A stretch of 64,000 nt of DNA. It comes from Bacillota bacterium. GTDB lineage: Bacteria > Bacillota > Clostridia > Oscillospirales > Ruminococcaceae. A model generated the notes under the pieces. The model saw only the letters and a program-made list of their open reading frames with translations, had not been told where the DNA came from and searched no databases. Shown here in pieces: positions 1-8,578 of the stretch. Positions within the stretch are counted from its first letter, which is position 1. Each line of letters opens with the position of its first letter. The stretch spans positions 173,432 through 237,431 of the forward strand of contig JAKPUQ010000089.1 in NCBI GenBank assembly GCA_029572815.1, in the 5' to 3' direction. The position numbers were made by a program, and so were the translations under genes.

Positions 1-478
1 TGCAGGCTCTCTGGAGCTGTCCGCCCGAGACCTCGTTTATGTCATTCTCGCATATCTCGCTGATACCCAGCTTGTGCATAAGGTCCTGACCGCGCCTGAG
101 TATCTCTTTGCGGCTCTCCTTTTTCCTGGTGGACTTCACCGCGGGGAGTGTGATATTGTCGATGATGGAAAGGTTCTTCATCATGTACATTTGCTGGAAG
201 ATGAAACCCATATCGTCCAGTCTCATTTCCGCAAGGCTGTTTTCGCTCTGCTCCGAAAGGCTCTTGCCGCAGAACTTCACATCGCCTGCGGTCATCTTGT
301 CCATGCCGGAAACGGTGTAGAGCAGGGTGGACTTGCCGGAGCCCGAGGGCCCCATGACAGCCACCATTTCCCCCTTGTCGATGCTGAAGCTGACGTTTCT
401 CAGCACGTTGTTCTGTCTCTTGTTTATGATATATGTCTTGCAGAGGTCCTTTACCTCCAGTATTCTGTTATTGCTCAT
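1..478 (-). CDS. ABC transporter ATP-binding protein, LolD/MacB type (partial at window edge)
   Basis: ATPase of an exporter-type ABC system that would power the FtsX-like permease encoded just upstream (start 13 nt after the permease's corrected stop). The visible 159 residues run from ATG at 478 and leave the window before the stop. Walker A reads GPSGSGKST near residue 45, the Q-loop is FIFQQMYM near residue 100, and the ABC signature VSGGQLQRA sits at the window edge; Walker B and the H-loop lie outside. A good Shine-Dalgarno (AAAGGAG) precedes the ATG, in the short gap after the permease stop. The family (MacB, LolD, BceA, YknY) handles lipoproteins, peptides or drugs. The substrate cannot be told from sequence. 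Confidence 0.93.
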   Translation of the reverse strand, partial: MSNNRILEVKDLCKTYIINKRQNNVLRNVSFSIDKGEMVAVMGPSGSGKSTLLYTVSGMDKMTAGDVKFCGKSLSEQSENSLAEMRLDDMGFIFQQMYMMKNLSIIDNITLPAVKSTRKKESRKEILRRGQDLMHKLGISEICENDINEVSGGQLQRAC

Positions 479-491
479 TTTCATATCTCCT

Positions 492-2863
492 TTATTCTAT
501 GTCGGAAGTATCCGAGGCTTTGATGGTCTTCATGTACATGGCTGTGAGGTATGCCCCCCAGGACTGTTGCCGCCGCTATGATAACGGGGTAGACCGCGAA
601 GACCTCCACAGGCTTTATGTTGTATTCCACGCCGTCAATGGCACCCATTATGCCGAATATGGGGTCTATGCACAGCCTTGTGACGGGTGTGCTGAGCAGT
701 ATCGCCAGCACTGCCGCGATGGCAGCCGAGATAAGGAACCTGAGAGTGTGCTGCCTTCTCACGGATCTGCTCTTGAAGCCCATTGCCTTCATGAGAGCTA
801 TCTCGGGCTTCTCCTTTGAGATGAATGAGCGCTCCATGAGTACCGAGATCATGATGACGATGATAACTATGATGAGCAGTACGAAGACCTTGACTCCGTT
901 GATGGTGTCCTTTACGCCCTCGCCTATGCAGCTCATTACAAAGCCGTCCGTATCGTCAACGTACTTGGTATCGAATATATCCTTTACCCTGCTTATGCGG
1001 CTTTTTATCTCCTCTTCGTCGGGAGAGTCGTCGAAATCTATCTGAAATCCCATAACCTGACTTACAGCTGAGTCGGGAATCTTGAGGCTTTCGTGGAAGC
1101 GTCCCGTTTCGCCCAGCTTCACCATGCTCTGGAAAAGGGCTGTGACGATGTATTCGTCTGTTTTTTCGTTGATGGTGATGTTTACTTTGTCCCCTATACC
1201 TGCTTCCAGCTTCTCCGCAACGGAGCTGGTGAGCGCTATCTCGTTGCTGTATTTTGGCGCATAGCCCTCGGAGTAGCTGTAGTCTGAAGCCTTTGTGTCC
1301 TTGCAGTACAGGAATGTGGGAGAGAGCTTGTTCCCCTTGAACTCCACGGCGGGAGAGACAAGACCCTCAGCGTGTACGCTGCACGGCAGACCGTTGTCGG
1401 TAAGCTTCTTCTCTATCTTGTCACACTGTTCCGTAACAGTGGTCTCACCTGTCATTACTTCCATTATCATATCCGTGTCGGTGATGTAGATGTCGCTGTC
1501 GGTTGAGCACATAAGGGGCAGCAGCTTCCTGCTTGCAAGGGTGTTGCCCGTGTTGGCAAGGCACATTACCAGGAGCAGGCAGACTGTGAATATCACTGTC
1601 ATTACGCCGAACTGCTTCGGGCTGCTGAACACATCATTGAGTGCAAGGAAGCCCGTGGCGCCAAGCTTGCTCTTTCCCAGTCTGAGCAGTCCCTTCTTTT
1701 TGAATCTCTCGCCTGTCTGACCGCTTCTCACGGCATCGATGGGGGAGAGCTTCTTTATCTTTCGTGTACATCTCCAGCAGAACGCCAGGATCACGAGAAC
1801 TACCGCAAGACTGCACAGGATACCCACCGCAGCGGAGCTGTCGCTGCCAAGGTACATTTTTCTGCTGACTGAACTGAGCAGCATATTTCCGAAGGGTATG
1901 CTGAGGAAGAAGCCTATGACCGCGCCTATTGCCGCGATACCCAGATACTTCACCAGGAAGAGTCCTCTTACCGAGCGGTTTTTGAGTCCGAGAGCCTTCA
2001 TGACCCCCTATCTCTCTGAACTCCTCATTGATGGTGAAGCTGATAGTGAATCTCAGCATCACAAAAGATACCAGTATCAGGCAGACGCTTACGATGAGCA
2101 GCAATCCTGCAACGATGGTATTCATTATATAAGATGTCCTGATAACAGATATGCCGAAGTTCAGGACAGTATCGGGAATATCGGAAAGGTCCGATTCCAG
2201 AGCTTTCGCATCGGGACCGTTTACGTAAAATACAGCAGCGCTGTTGTTCTCCTTCGCCTTTTCATCGGCTGCCAGCTTTTCATAGTCCTCATTGTTCATT
2301 ATGATACGGGGATTGGTCATCATATCCGAGCCAAGGAAGGCGTCCTTGCCGATACCTGCATATTCAAGCACCAGTTCCGTATCTCCTATCTTCAGCTGTA
2401 TTTCATCACCGCTTTCAAAGTTTGTCCCGTTGAGAATACAGCCTGTGAGATAAGCCTTTCCCCGGGGAACGCTCTTTATTATCTCGTTGTCCTTGTCGAA
2501 GTAATTGATCTGAGCGTTGTCGATGGAGAGCGCCAGACCAACACTGCTGAATTCATCAAGCTTTTCGCCGTTGCGGGTAAGGTCATTGTCATGGAATACA
2601 AGCTGTTTCTCTGTGCGGAAGTCGCTGACATTGGGCTTCTCCGAGAGCATATCGGCGATAGCATCAGGGTCCTTTGAGAGGCTGATGATGAAGTGGTCGC
2701 TCATGTTTGCCTTCTCGAAGTAATTGTCCAGGCCGTTCATGACGGCGATGATGTTGTTGACGCTGCTGGCTGCGAACATAGTCGCCATTATCACAAACAG
2801 CAGCAGTATGATGTTCATGGTCTTTTTGCGTTTCAGGTCTTTTTTCAGAATCCTCAGAAACAT
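492..2863 (-). pseudogene. FtsX/MacB-type ABC permease, two homopolymer frameshifts
   Basis: Membrane permease partner of the adjacent ATPase. An N-terminal TM helix (about residues 14-35) is followed by a large extracytoplasmic core and two FtsX-like helical blocks. The reading frame is broken twice. At 2004-2008 a run of five C (G on the coding strand) shifts the frame; removing one base joins INEEFREIG to VMKALGLKNRSVR. At 554-559 a run of six C shifts it again; removing one base restores the ending AYLTAMYMKTIKASDTSDIE and a stop at 492. Corrected length is about 790 aa, normal for this type. ATG at 2863 is favoured because GAGG lies 7 nt upstream; ATG at 2869 is the alternative. Either an assembly error or a genuinely inactivated gene. 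Confidence 0.8.
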
Positions 2864-2933
2864 ATTCATCCCTCGCTTTCTGTGACTATATCTTAGCATG
2901 GGAATTATTAAATAATCCTTAAATGTATTTCGG

Positions 2934-2988
2934 CAGGTGATTTTTCACCTGATACAGCCGAAAACAGCCTGCAACGCTGTGCAGGCTG
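2934..2988 (-). promoter_or_regulatory. Two stem-loops in the leader of the ABC exporter operon
   Basis: Two perfect hairpins lie between the candidate promoter and the permease start: 9-bp arms 2965-2973/2980-2988 (CAGCCTGCA/TGCAGGCTG), followed on the minus strand by TTTT, and 7-bp arms 2934-2940/2945-2951 (CAGGTGA/TCACCTG) with a TTTT loop. They could attenuate the operon. Inference only. Confidence 0.4.
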
Positions 2989-3040
2989 TGCATTTGTTCC
3001 GAAATATCCGGAGCTGCTGTGCTCCTTGTCAGTTTTATAG

Positions 3041-3069
3041 ATTATACCACATAATAGAATTAATAGCAA
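3041..3069 (-). promoter_or_regulatory. Candidate promoter of the ABC exporter operon
   Basis: On the minus strand TTGCTA (3069-3064), a 17-nt spacer and TATAAT (3046-3041). The -10 is perfect and the -35 is weak. Transcription would start near 3034 and give a leader of about 170 nt. Confidence 0.5.
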
Positions 3070-3104
3070 GAAGCACAGAGTGAAAGTTGATGTTACGTAG
3101 CGTA

Positions 3105-3134
3105 TTGACATTTTACGCTTTATCGGAGTATAAT
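3105..3134 (+). promoter_or_regulatory. Promoter of the 3176 gene
   Basis: Perfect TTGACA (3105-3110) and TATAAT (3129-3134) with an 18-nt spacer. The predicted start near 3141 excludes the ATG at 3139 as the real start codon and supports ATG 3176. Confidence 0.75.
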
Positions 3135-3175
3135 CAGAATGAACAAACAAACGAATCTGAAAAAGAGTTGGGAAA

Positions 3176-3702
3176 ATGCTGTTCATACAGAGGATAAAAC
3201 TTGTATATCACAAGGACGTGAGATATGCAAATTATGCACAGCAGCGCCGCGCCATACGCTTCATGAAGGTGGAGAAGCCCAAAAAAGTCTTGAGGGCGGA
3301 GAGATATGCTATTTTGACCACGAGCTTAGCCAGAGCACGGAAGGCATATCCGAGAACAGTCGGAGATCCAATGTCTACGGCGAAAACGGCTTCTACAACG
3401 GCAGGGGAGACTGTGGACTTTTCGGTCATAAGATAGCGATACTCCCCGATAACGGTGGCTATCAGGTGCATTACGCATTGCACATGGACAAGTCGTATTA
3501 CACACCTAAGTTCACCCTCAGGGACGGCGAGTACGGGCGGATAGTCTTCAATGAGAGATGTGTCTATTTTGATGACGGAGGCTGGTACTATGTGCTGGGA
3601 ACCTACAATCTCCTCTGCTGCGGCACTGAAAAGTTCTCGTCGAAGATGTTTTTCCGAAAGGAGACGGACTATTATTTTGAGGATATGAAGTATCTCAGTT
3701 AA
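3176..3702 (+). pseudogene. Unknown protein, probable single-base frameshift
   Basis: Not assigned to a family. ATG at 3176 gives a protein-like, basic N-terminus (MLFIQRIKLVYHKD...). That frame later turns into improbable Thr/Ala/Arg-rich sequence, while the +2 neighbouring frame from about 3290 to the TAA at 3702 reads like a real protein rich in Tyr, Gly and Asp (SNVYGENGFYNGRGDCG, WYYVLGTYNLLCC). One missing A in the A6 run at 3281-3286 would join the halves into a protein of about 175 aa. A shift anywhere between 3281 and 3310 would also work. The ribosome binding site is weak. No signal peptide or TM segment is seen. Confidence 0.5.
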
Positions 3703-3706
3703 GTAA

Positions 3707-3741
3707 AAAAGTCACAGGATCAGACATATCCTGTGACTTTT
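3707..3741 (+). terminator. Intrinsic terminator after the 3176 gene
   Basis: Perfect 14-bp inverted repeat (3707-3720/3728-3741) around a 7-nt loop, with A- and T-runs on its flanks, so it could work in both directions. Confidence 0.8.
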
Positions 3742-3806
3742 CTGATGCATAATAGGCTTGCTTTTTGAAATACAGAAATAAAATATTGAAAAACGATAAT
3801 TTTATA

Positions 3807-3835
3807 TTGACAAATGATATTTTGTGTGGTATAAT
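3807..3835 (+). promoter_or_regulatory. Promoter of the DUF6688-like gene
   Basis: Perfect TTGACA (3807-3812), 17-nt spacer, perfect TATAAT (3830-3835). Transcription would start near 3842, about 28 nt before the ATG at 3870. Confidence 0.85.
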
Positions 3836-3869
3836 ATAGGCATGATAAAGATCAAGGAGGTCATTTGTT

Positions 3870-5024
3870 ATGCTTCAGAACCTGTTAATTGAGATTTTCT
3901 TCTTTGGAGTATTCTTAATTTTCCCTATGATCCTTTGCGTAAGGAACTGCTATTTTGCATTCAAGTTTCCACATCTGACCGCTGAAGAGAAAGCTGCGCA
4001 CAAACATCATAAACTCTCAGAAAAAATAAACGATCTGGCGATTATTCATCTGGGCACACTTTGCTCCTTTTTATGGATCTATATTGTCCTGTTAGGCACC
4101 AGAGTTGTCTCCATCGATTACGATAAGCCTGCCTATGTAGGATATTTCCATAACGTGCTGCACAGCGAATACGGGATCACAGTAAAAATAACGCTCTTTA
4201 TTGCGCTTGTTTCACTGACAGTTATGGCTTCTTTCAAACCGGAAAAGATACCGCCGCTTCCTCAGGCTCTCTGCTTTGGATTTACCATTCTCGGAGAGAT
4301 ACTGTTCAGCTTCGTTATAATTCAGCTTGGAATCAATTACTCTATACTCATACTTCCGCTTGCATTTTATCTTGGCAATTTATTGATAATAACTGCAAAA
4401 CTTACAAGGAGATATATCGTTGCACACCTTGAATACAAGAAGAGCCATGATACGGTATATCGCTTTAAAATAGCTGAGAAGCTGGAAGAAAAGCTGTCAG
4501 GCGCAGCTGCTCTTACTGCTTTCCACTTCCTTATGATACTTCCTGCCGCACTTATTCTGATAATGCTGTATGTTATTCTCGGACAGGGGGCCGACGGCGT
4601 GATAAAGGCATTCACCATGACGGCTGACTGGACGTTTTCCAAGCAGATACCGCCTCCTCCCATCGACTATGAAGGTCATTATCTCTGTACTGTTGCAGCA
4701 GGCGGACATGAAAAAATAGTCAAGCCTGTACGTTACGGAAAACGCCGTGGTGAGACTATCGTTGTCAACCGTCAGCTTCTTGCCTCCAATGCCTTTGAGG
4801 ACCTTATAATGGAAAGAACGCCCCGCTTCCACAGGGCTGTCCGCAGCTTCTACGATAAGCACGGTTATCCTGTCTCAAGATACATAACCACCCGTACCCG
4901 TGCTGATGTAGTTTACTTTATAATGAAGCCTCTTGAATGGCTGTTCATATTGTTCCTGTACACATTTGACACTCATCCCGAAAACCGTATTGCCGTCCAG
5001 TATTCGGACTACAATAAAAAATGA
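3870..5024 (+). CDS. Multi-pass membrane protein, DUF6688-like
   Basis: 384 aa starting at ATG 3870 behind AAGGAGG. TM helices are visible near residues 5-25, 63-87, 112-130, 140-180 (two) and 218-245. A soluble C-terminal domain of about 130 residues follows, with the conserved-looking block HYLCTVAAGGHEKIVKP, then TPRFHRAVRSFYDKHGYPVS, and a last hydrophobic stretch PLEWLFILFLYTFDTHPENR. That block matches my recollection of DUF6688, a Firmicutes family of unknown function. Transcribed alone between its own promoter and terminator. No catalytic motif is recognisable. Confidence 0.85.
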   Translation: MLQNLLIEIFFFGVFLIFPMILCVRNCYFAFKFPHLTAEEKAAHKHHKLSEKINDLAIIHLGTLCSFLWIYIVLLGTRVVSIDYDKPAYVGYFHNVLHSEYGITVKITLFIALVSLTVMASFKPEKIPPLPQALCFGFTILGEILFSFVIIQLGINYSILILPLAFYLGNLLIITAKLTRRYIVAHLEYKKSHDTVYRFKIAEKLEEKLSGAAALTAFHFLMILPAALILIMLYVILGQGADGVIKAFTMTADWTFSKQIPPPPIDYEGHYLCTVAAGGHEKIVKPVRYGKRRGETIVVNRQLLASNAFEDLIMERTPRFHRAVRSFYDKHGYPVSRYITTRTRADVVYFIMKPLEWLFILFLYTFDTHPENRIAVQYSDYNKK

Positions 5025-5033
5025 ATCTTATGT

Positions 5034-5057
5034 CCCCGCAGCTGCGGGGGCTTTTTT
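5034..5057 (+). terminator. Intrinsic terminator of the DUF6688-like gene
   Basis: Perfect 16-nt GC-rich palindrome CCCCGCAGCTGCGGGG (5034-5049) followed by six T, 10 nt after the stop codon. Confidence 0.85.
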
Positions 5058-5082
5058 ATCAGGGAAATATCAGGAAACAACG

Positions 5083-5112
5083 AAAAAAGCACTTCTGAAA
5101 ATTCAGAAGTGC
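5083..5112 (-). terminator. Intrinsic terminator of the tRNA operon
   Basis: On the minus strand an 11-bp perfect stem (5112-5102/5099-5089) with a 2-nt loop, then T6 (5088-5083), 12 nt past the end of tRNA-His. Confidence 0.85.
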
Positions 5113-5124
5113 CTGTTTCATGAG

Positions 5125-5199
5125 GGTGGGAGATGGGATTCGAACCCACGGTCTTCGGGACCACAATCCGACGCTTTAACCAGCTAAGCTACACCCACC
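5125..5199 (-). tRNA. tRNA-His (GTG)
   Basis: Cloverleaf on the minus strand with anticodon loop TTGTGGT. The acceptor includes the extra G-1 at 5199 opposite C73 at 5125, diagnostic for tRNA-His. The acceptor stem holds one T-T mismatch at pair 6-67. CCA is not encoded. Last tRNA of a three-gene transcript. Confidence 0.95.
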
Positions 5200-5262
5200 A
5201 TATTCAATAAATAAAAACGAAGCTCTCCATTAGATGGAGTCATATAACGGAGAGTTTCGGTG

Positions 5263-5339
5263 TGGCGCGCCTTGCTGGATTCGAACCAGCGGCTTACTGC
5301 TTAGAAGGCAGTTACTCTATCCAGCTGAGTTAAAGGCGC
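5263..5339 (-). tRNA. tRNA-Arg (TCT)
   Basis: Complete cloverleaf on the minus strand with a perfect 7-bp acceptor GCGCCTT/AAGGCGC and anticodon loop CTTCTAA, reading AGA. Discriminator G73 at 5266; the CCA end is encoded at 5265-5263. Confidence 0.96.
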
Positions 5340-5373
5340 ACAGAAAACTTTAGCAGCCATAGCTGCTAATGAT

Positions 5374-5447
<74 letters not shown>

Positions 5448-5467
5448 ACGGCGTTTCAACAGAAAAT

Positions 5468-5496
5468 ATTGTATCATAATCAGAGCGGATTGTCAA
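5468..5496 (-). promoter_or_regulatory. Promoter of the tRNA-Gly-Arg-His operon
   Basis: Minus-strand TTGACA (5496-5491), 17-nt spacer, TACAAT (5473-5468), about 20 nt upstream of tRNA-Gly. Confidence 0.85.
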
Positions 5497-5830
5497 TAGC
5501 AGTTCTGAAAAACAGTCACATTGACTAAATTTTTCTTCGGTACTGCGGCAGCGAAAGTCAAAATGCCGATTATGCCTATTCGGGCTGAAATTTTTTGAAA
5601 ACAGTTGTCACAATTCGGGCTTTTGAAACGTCTAATATTATAGGAAGTAATTTCCCTACAGGATTAAGTGACAGATTTGTTATAAAAAAGTCACGTTAAT
5701 GTCATCTTGACAGTGTAAGATATAAGAGAACTATGAAAAAGGCGGCTGAAGCGGCTGCAAAACTCTCATGAGCTTACCGGACATATATATTCCATATAGT
5801 AAAGAAAGAGTAAAAATCTACTGTGGGATA
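5497..5830. other. Intergenic region without a recognisable gene
   Basis: AT-rich spacer between the divergent tRNA promoter and the next rightward promoter. It holds only very short ATG-stop stretches, such as a 12-codon one near 5733, and no recognisable RNA family or repeat. Confidence 0.6.
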
Positions 5831-5859
5831 TTGACAATGGTTTGTCAATGATGTATTAT
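5830..5859 (+). promoter_or_regulatory. Promoter with an 8-bp inverted repeat over the -35
   Basis: TTGACA (5831-5836), 17-nt spacer, TATTAT (5854-5859). The -35 lies inside a perfect inverted repeat ATTGACAA-TGGT-TTGTCAAT (5830-5849), placed where a repressor could block RNA polymerase. The leader to ATG 5987 is about 120 nt. Confidence 0.6.
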
Positions 5860-5986
5860 ATTAAAATGAGGGGAAGTCTACCGCGGCTGACGCTACCTGT
5901 TCATAGTACAAATAAACTCGCATACCGATGCACAAAAGTGTGATTTTGATTTGTGTATATAGTGTGGTATGCACAGGAGTGGGACT

Positions 5987-6583
5987 ATGAAAATAATGAA
6001 AAGCACAGCCTATCTCTGGACAGGAGCGGCGATGGGGATCGCAGGACAGCTGCTGGGAGAACTGAGCGGCAGCGTACCGCTGTGCGTGAGCAATCTCATA
6101 TCGGATATGACAATATGGCCGCTGGTGATACTTCTTATAATACACAGGGACGTTGATGCAAAGACGATACTCCGCGATATTTTCCTTACATTTCTCGGAC
6201 TGGACGTTGGCTACTACGGATATGTGGCGGTCAAGCATACGATACAGTATGCAAAGTTCGGAGGAAGCCTTTCAGCGGCTCTGTTCTCGGATGTCCCCGA
6301 TCTTATGGTCTACACGGCTCTCGGTACAGCTGCGGCAGCATGGGGCTGGCTCATGGTAAAGCTGCTCCACAAGAACAAGGCTGTCCTTTATAATATAATG
6401 GTGCTCCCTTTCATAGCGGTACAGCTGCTGTTCATTGCAGGCGACATCATCTCATGGGAATACCGCTGGTCCATGGCACTGCTTGGTGCTGTATGCCTTG
6501 GAATTATCATATATCTTTATACAGTAAAGTCTCCGCTGAGAAGGAGAAATGATACAGTTACAAACTGCCCGGTGGCAGCATGA
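5987..6583 (+). CDS. Integral membrane protein of unknown function
   Basis: 198 aa from ATG 5987, chosen over ATG 5969 because AGGAG lies about 8 nt before it. Around five or six hydrophobic helices cover most of the chain: residues 8-25, 32-52, 62-80, 98-120, 130-150 and 158-175, followed by a short polar tail. I do not recognise a family. It is followed after about 130 nt by a sugar-type ABC permease, so it may share that transcript, but the structured gap between them argues for separate control. Confidence 0.75.
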   Translation: MKIMKSTAYLWTGAAMGIAGQLLGELSGSVPLCVSNLISDMTIWPLVILLIIHRDVDAKTILRDIFLTFLGLDVGYYGYVAVKHTIQYAKFGGSLSAALFSDVPDLMVYTALGTAAAAWGWLMVKLLHKNKAVLYNIMVLPFIAVQLLFIAGDIISWEYRWSMALLGAVCLGIIIYLYTVKSPLRRRNDTVTNCPVAA

Positions 6584-6605
6584 TATAGTTAAAATATAAA
6601 AATAT

Positions 6606-6674
6606 GTCTGACCTTCGTCTTTTTCAGTCTCTCAGGTCACTTATTTACAGAGACTGATACATCGGAGGTCAGAC
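6606..6674 (+). promoter_or_regulatory. Nested stem-loops upstream of the ABC permease operon
   Basis: Outer arms GTCTGACCT (6606-6614) and AGGTCAGAC (6666-6674) enclose inner arms CAGTCTCT (6625-6632) and AGAGACTG (6649-6656); both pairs are perfect. The RNA would fold into a long interrupted hairpin about 43 nt before the first permease ATG. No T-run follows, so it is more likely a binding or processing element than a terminator. Confidence 0.45.
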
Positions 6675-6717
6675 GAAGCACTCAGGACAAAAGACACATT
6701 TGTGAGGTTGTAACCAG

Positions 6718-7602
6718 ATGAAAAACAAGACCCGAAACCAGTGCGGCAGGAGAGGCGAGCGCGTATTCAGCAATATATGCGTCATGCCCAGCCTGATAGG
6801 AGTAATGATATTCTTCCTTATCCCGTTCTGCATAGTGATATACTACTCTCTAATAAACAACCCTGTATTGAAGGATTTTGTGGGGATAGAGAACTACACA
6901 AAGCTTTTTCATAATGTAGCATTCACCAAGGCGGCGAAAAACACTGCCTTCTTCTCAATAGTATCCGTACCTCTTTCGGTAGTGCTCTCACTGGGGCTGG
7001 CGATGCTTCTTGAGAGAAAGATACCCGGAAAGAGCATATTCAGGACCTTCTTCCTCAGCCCGCTTATGGTACCTACGGCTTCCGTAGTCCTTGTGTGGCA
7101 GGTGCTCTTCCACAATCACGGTACTATAAACCAGATAATCGAGCGTCTCGGCGGCCATTCCATTGACTGGATAAAATCGCCTTACGGACAGGTGATCATC
7201 ATATGTATGTTCCTGTGGAAAAATCTGGGATATAATATGATACTCTTCATGTCAGCATTATGTGCCATACCCCGTGACATCATCGAGGTAGCAGACCTTG
7301 AGGGTGCAAGCGGCTGGTACAAGTTCGTACATATCAAGCTGAGATATCTTTCGCCGACTATCCTCTTTGTGCTTATCCTCTCCATGATAAACTCATTCAA
7401 GATATTCCGCGAGGTATATCTGCTGACGGGAAATTATCCGCAGGATAAGCTGTATATGCTCCAGCACTTCATGAACAATACCTTCAACAGCCTGGATTAC
7501 CAGAAGCTGTCGGCGGCTGCGGTGCTGTTTGCACTTGTAATGATAGTCATCATGGCGATCCTCCTCATCGCGGAGAACATCTTCGGAAAGGATGTGGAGT
7601 GA
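6718..7602 (+). CDS. Carbohydrate ABC transporter permease, MalF/UgpA-like
   Basis: 294 aa inner-membrane subunit of a CUT1-type sugar importer. Six TM helices; the first follows a basic N-terminus (residues 22-45), and the EAA loop near residue 190 reads EVADLEGASGWYKFVHIKL, the contact site for the ATPase. The ribosome binding site is modest (GAGG about 12 nt upstream). It forms a pair with the next gene, whose start lies just past this stop codon. No ATPase gene is nearby, as is common when an MsmX-type ATPase is shared. Confidence 0.93.
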   Translation: MKNKTRNQCGRRGERVFSNICVMPSLIGVMIFFLIPFCIVIYYSLINNPVLKDFVGIENYTKLFHNVAFTKAAKNTAFFSIVSVPLSVVLSLGLAMLLERKIPGKSIFRTFFLSPLMVPTASVVLVWQVLFHNHGTINQIIERLGGHSIDWIKSPYGQVIIICMFLWKNLGYNMILFMSALCAIPRDIIEVADLEGASGWYKFVHIKLRYLSPTILFVLILSMINSFKIFREVYLLTGNYPQDKLYMLQHFMNNTFNSLDYQKLSAAAVLFALVMIVIMAILLIAENIFGKDVE

Positions 7603-7603
7603 T

Positions 7604-8509
7604 ATGAGGCGGAAAATGTTAGACATAAAGAGACGCAGAAAGATATTCGATATAATAGTGTTCATATTCATACTGGCGGCGGCGATACTTTTTCTGTTCC
7701 CCACAGTGCTGACACTGGCGAATTCCTTCATGACCTCAAACGAGATCTCAGCCAACTACGGCTCAATGTTCTCGAATATGACCGAGGACAAAAAGACCTT
7801 TATCTCACAGAACGTCAATCTGAAGTTCATCCCCGACAAGGTCACATTTGCACAGTACAAGGCTGTGCTGATACAGAATTCGGACTATCTCATGAAGTTC
7901 TGGAATTCCGTGATACTGACAGTTCCCATCACAGTGTTCCAGATGATAGTGGCAATACTTACCTCCTACGGCTTCTCGAGATATCCCAATAAGTTCAAGA
8001 GCATAATCTTCTTTGCATACATCATACTTATGATAATGCCCTATCAGGTAACTCTCGTGCCCAACTTCCTTGTGGCTGAGAAGTTCCATATGCTCGATAC
8101 CAGACGGGCAATAATCCTTCCTGCCATATTCTCGCCCTTCAGCATATTCCTGCTGACAAAGGTAATGCGCCGTATTCCCGTCTCTTATGTTGAGGCGGCA
8201 AAGCTTGACGGCGCCAGCGAGCTGAAGATACTCACCAAGATATACGTTCCCCTGTGCAAGGGAGCTATAGTTTCCATCGCAATGCTGGTATTCATAGACT
8301 ACTGGAACATGGTGGAGCAGCCCCTGGTCCTCATGAAGGATCCTCTTTATCACCCCCTTTCGGTATTCCTTTCCCAGATAAATACGGGAGATATCGGTCT
8401 CGCCTTCGCGGTGGGAGTCGTATACATGATACCCACGGTGCTGATGTTCCTCTACGGCGAGGATTACCTCGTTGAGGGCATAACCTACTCGGGCGGTATC
8501 AAGGGTTGA
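7604..8509 (+). CDS. Carbohydrate ABC transporter permease, MalG/UgpE-like
   Basis: 301 aa partner of the upstream permease. ATG 7604 is preferred to the in-frame ATG 7592 because GGAG sits 4-5 nt before it and it follows the upstream TGA by one base, a translational-coupling arrangement. Six TM helices with a first periplasmic loop longer than usual (about residues 40-105). The EAA loop reads VEAAKLDGASELKILTKIYVPL. The C-terminus ends EGITYSGGIKG, typical of MalG relatives. Confidence 0.93.
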   Translation: MRRKMLDIKRRRKIFDIIVFIFILAAAILFLFPTVLTLANSFMTSNEISANYGSMFSNMTEDKKTFISQNVNLKFIPDKVTFAQYKAVLIQNSDYLMKFWNSVILTVPITVFQMIVAILTSYGFSRYPNKFKSIIFFAYIILMIMPYQVTLVPNFLVAEKFHMLDTRRAIILPAIFSPFSIFLLTKVMRRIPVSYVEAAKLDGASELKILTKIYVPLCKGAIVSIAMLVFIDYWNMVEQPLVLMKDPLYHPLSVFLSQINTGDIGLAFAVGVVYMIPTVLMFLYGEDYLVEGITYSGGIKG

Positions 8510-8578
8510 TAAAAAGTTGAAAAACACAGCTTACCATATAATCAATGAAGCTATTCTCTCAGAAGGAGTAAATATAAT

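Noticed and set aside
1739..2677. 312-codon open frame on the plus strand
   Set aside because: Antisense to the ABC permease. It is open only by composition and shows no domain.
5733..5771. Tiny ORF of 12 codons (Lys/Ala-rich) in the 5.5-5.8 kb gap
   Set aside because: No convincing ribosome binding site or promoter at proper distance, and too short to judge.
6718..8509. A complete amino-acid or peptide transporter
   Set aside because: The EAA loops, six-helix pattern and the family-1 binding protein point to CUT1 sugar importers instead.
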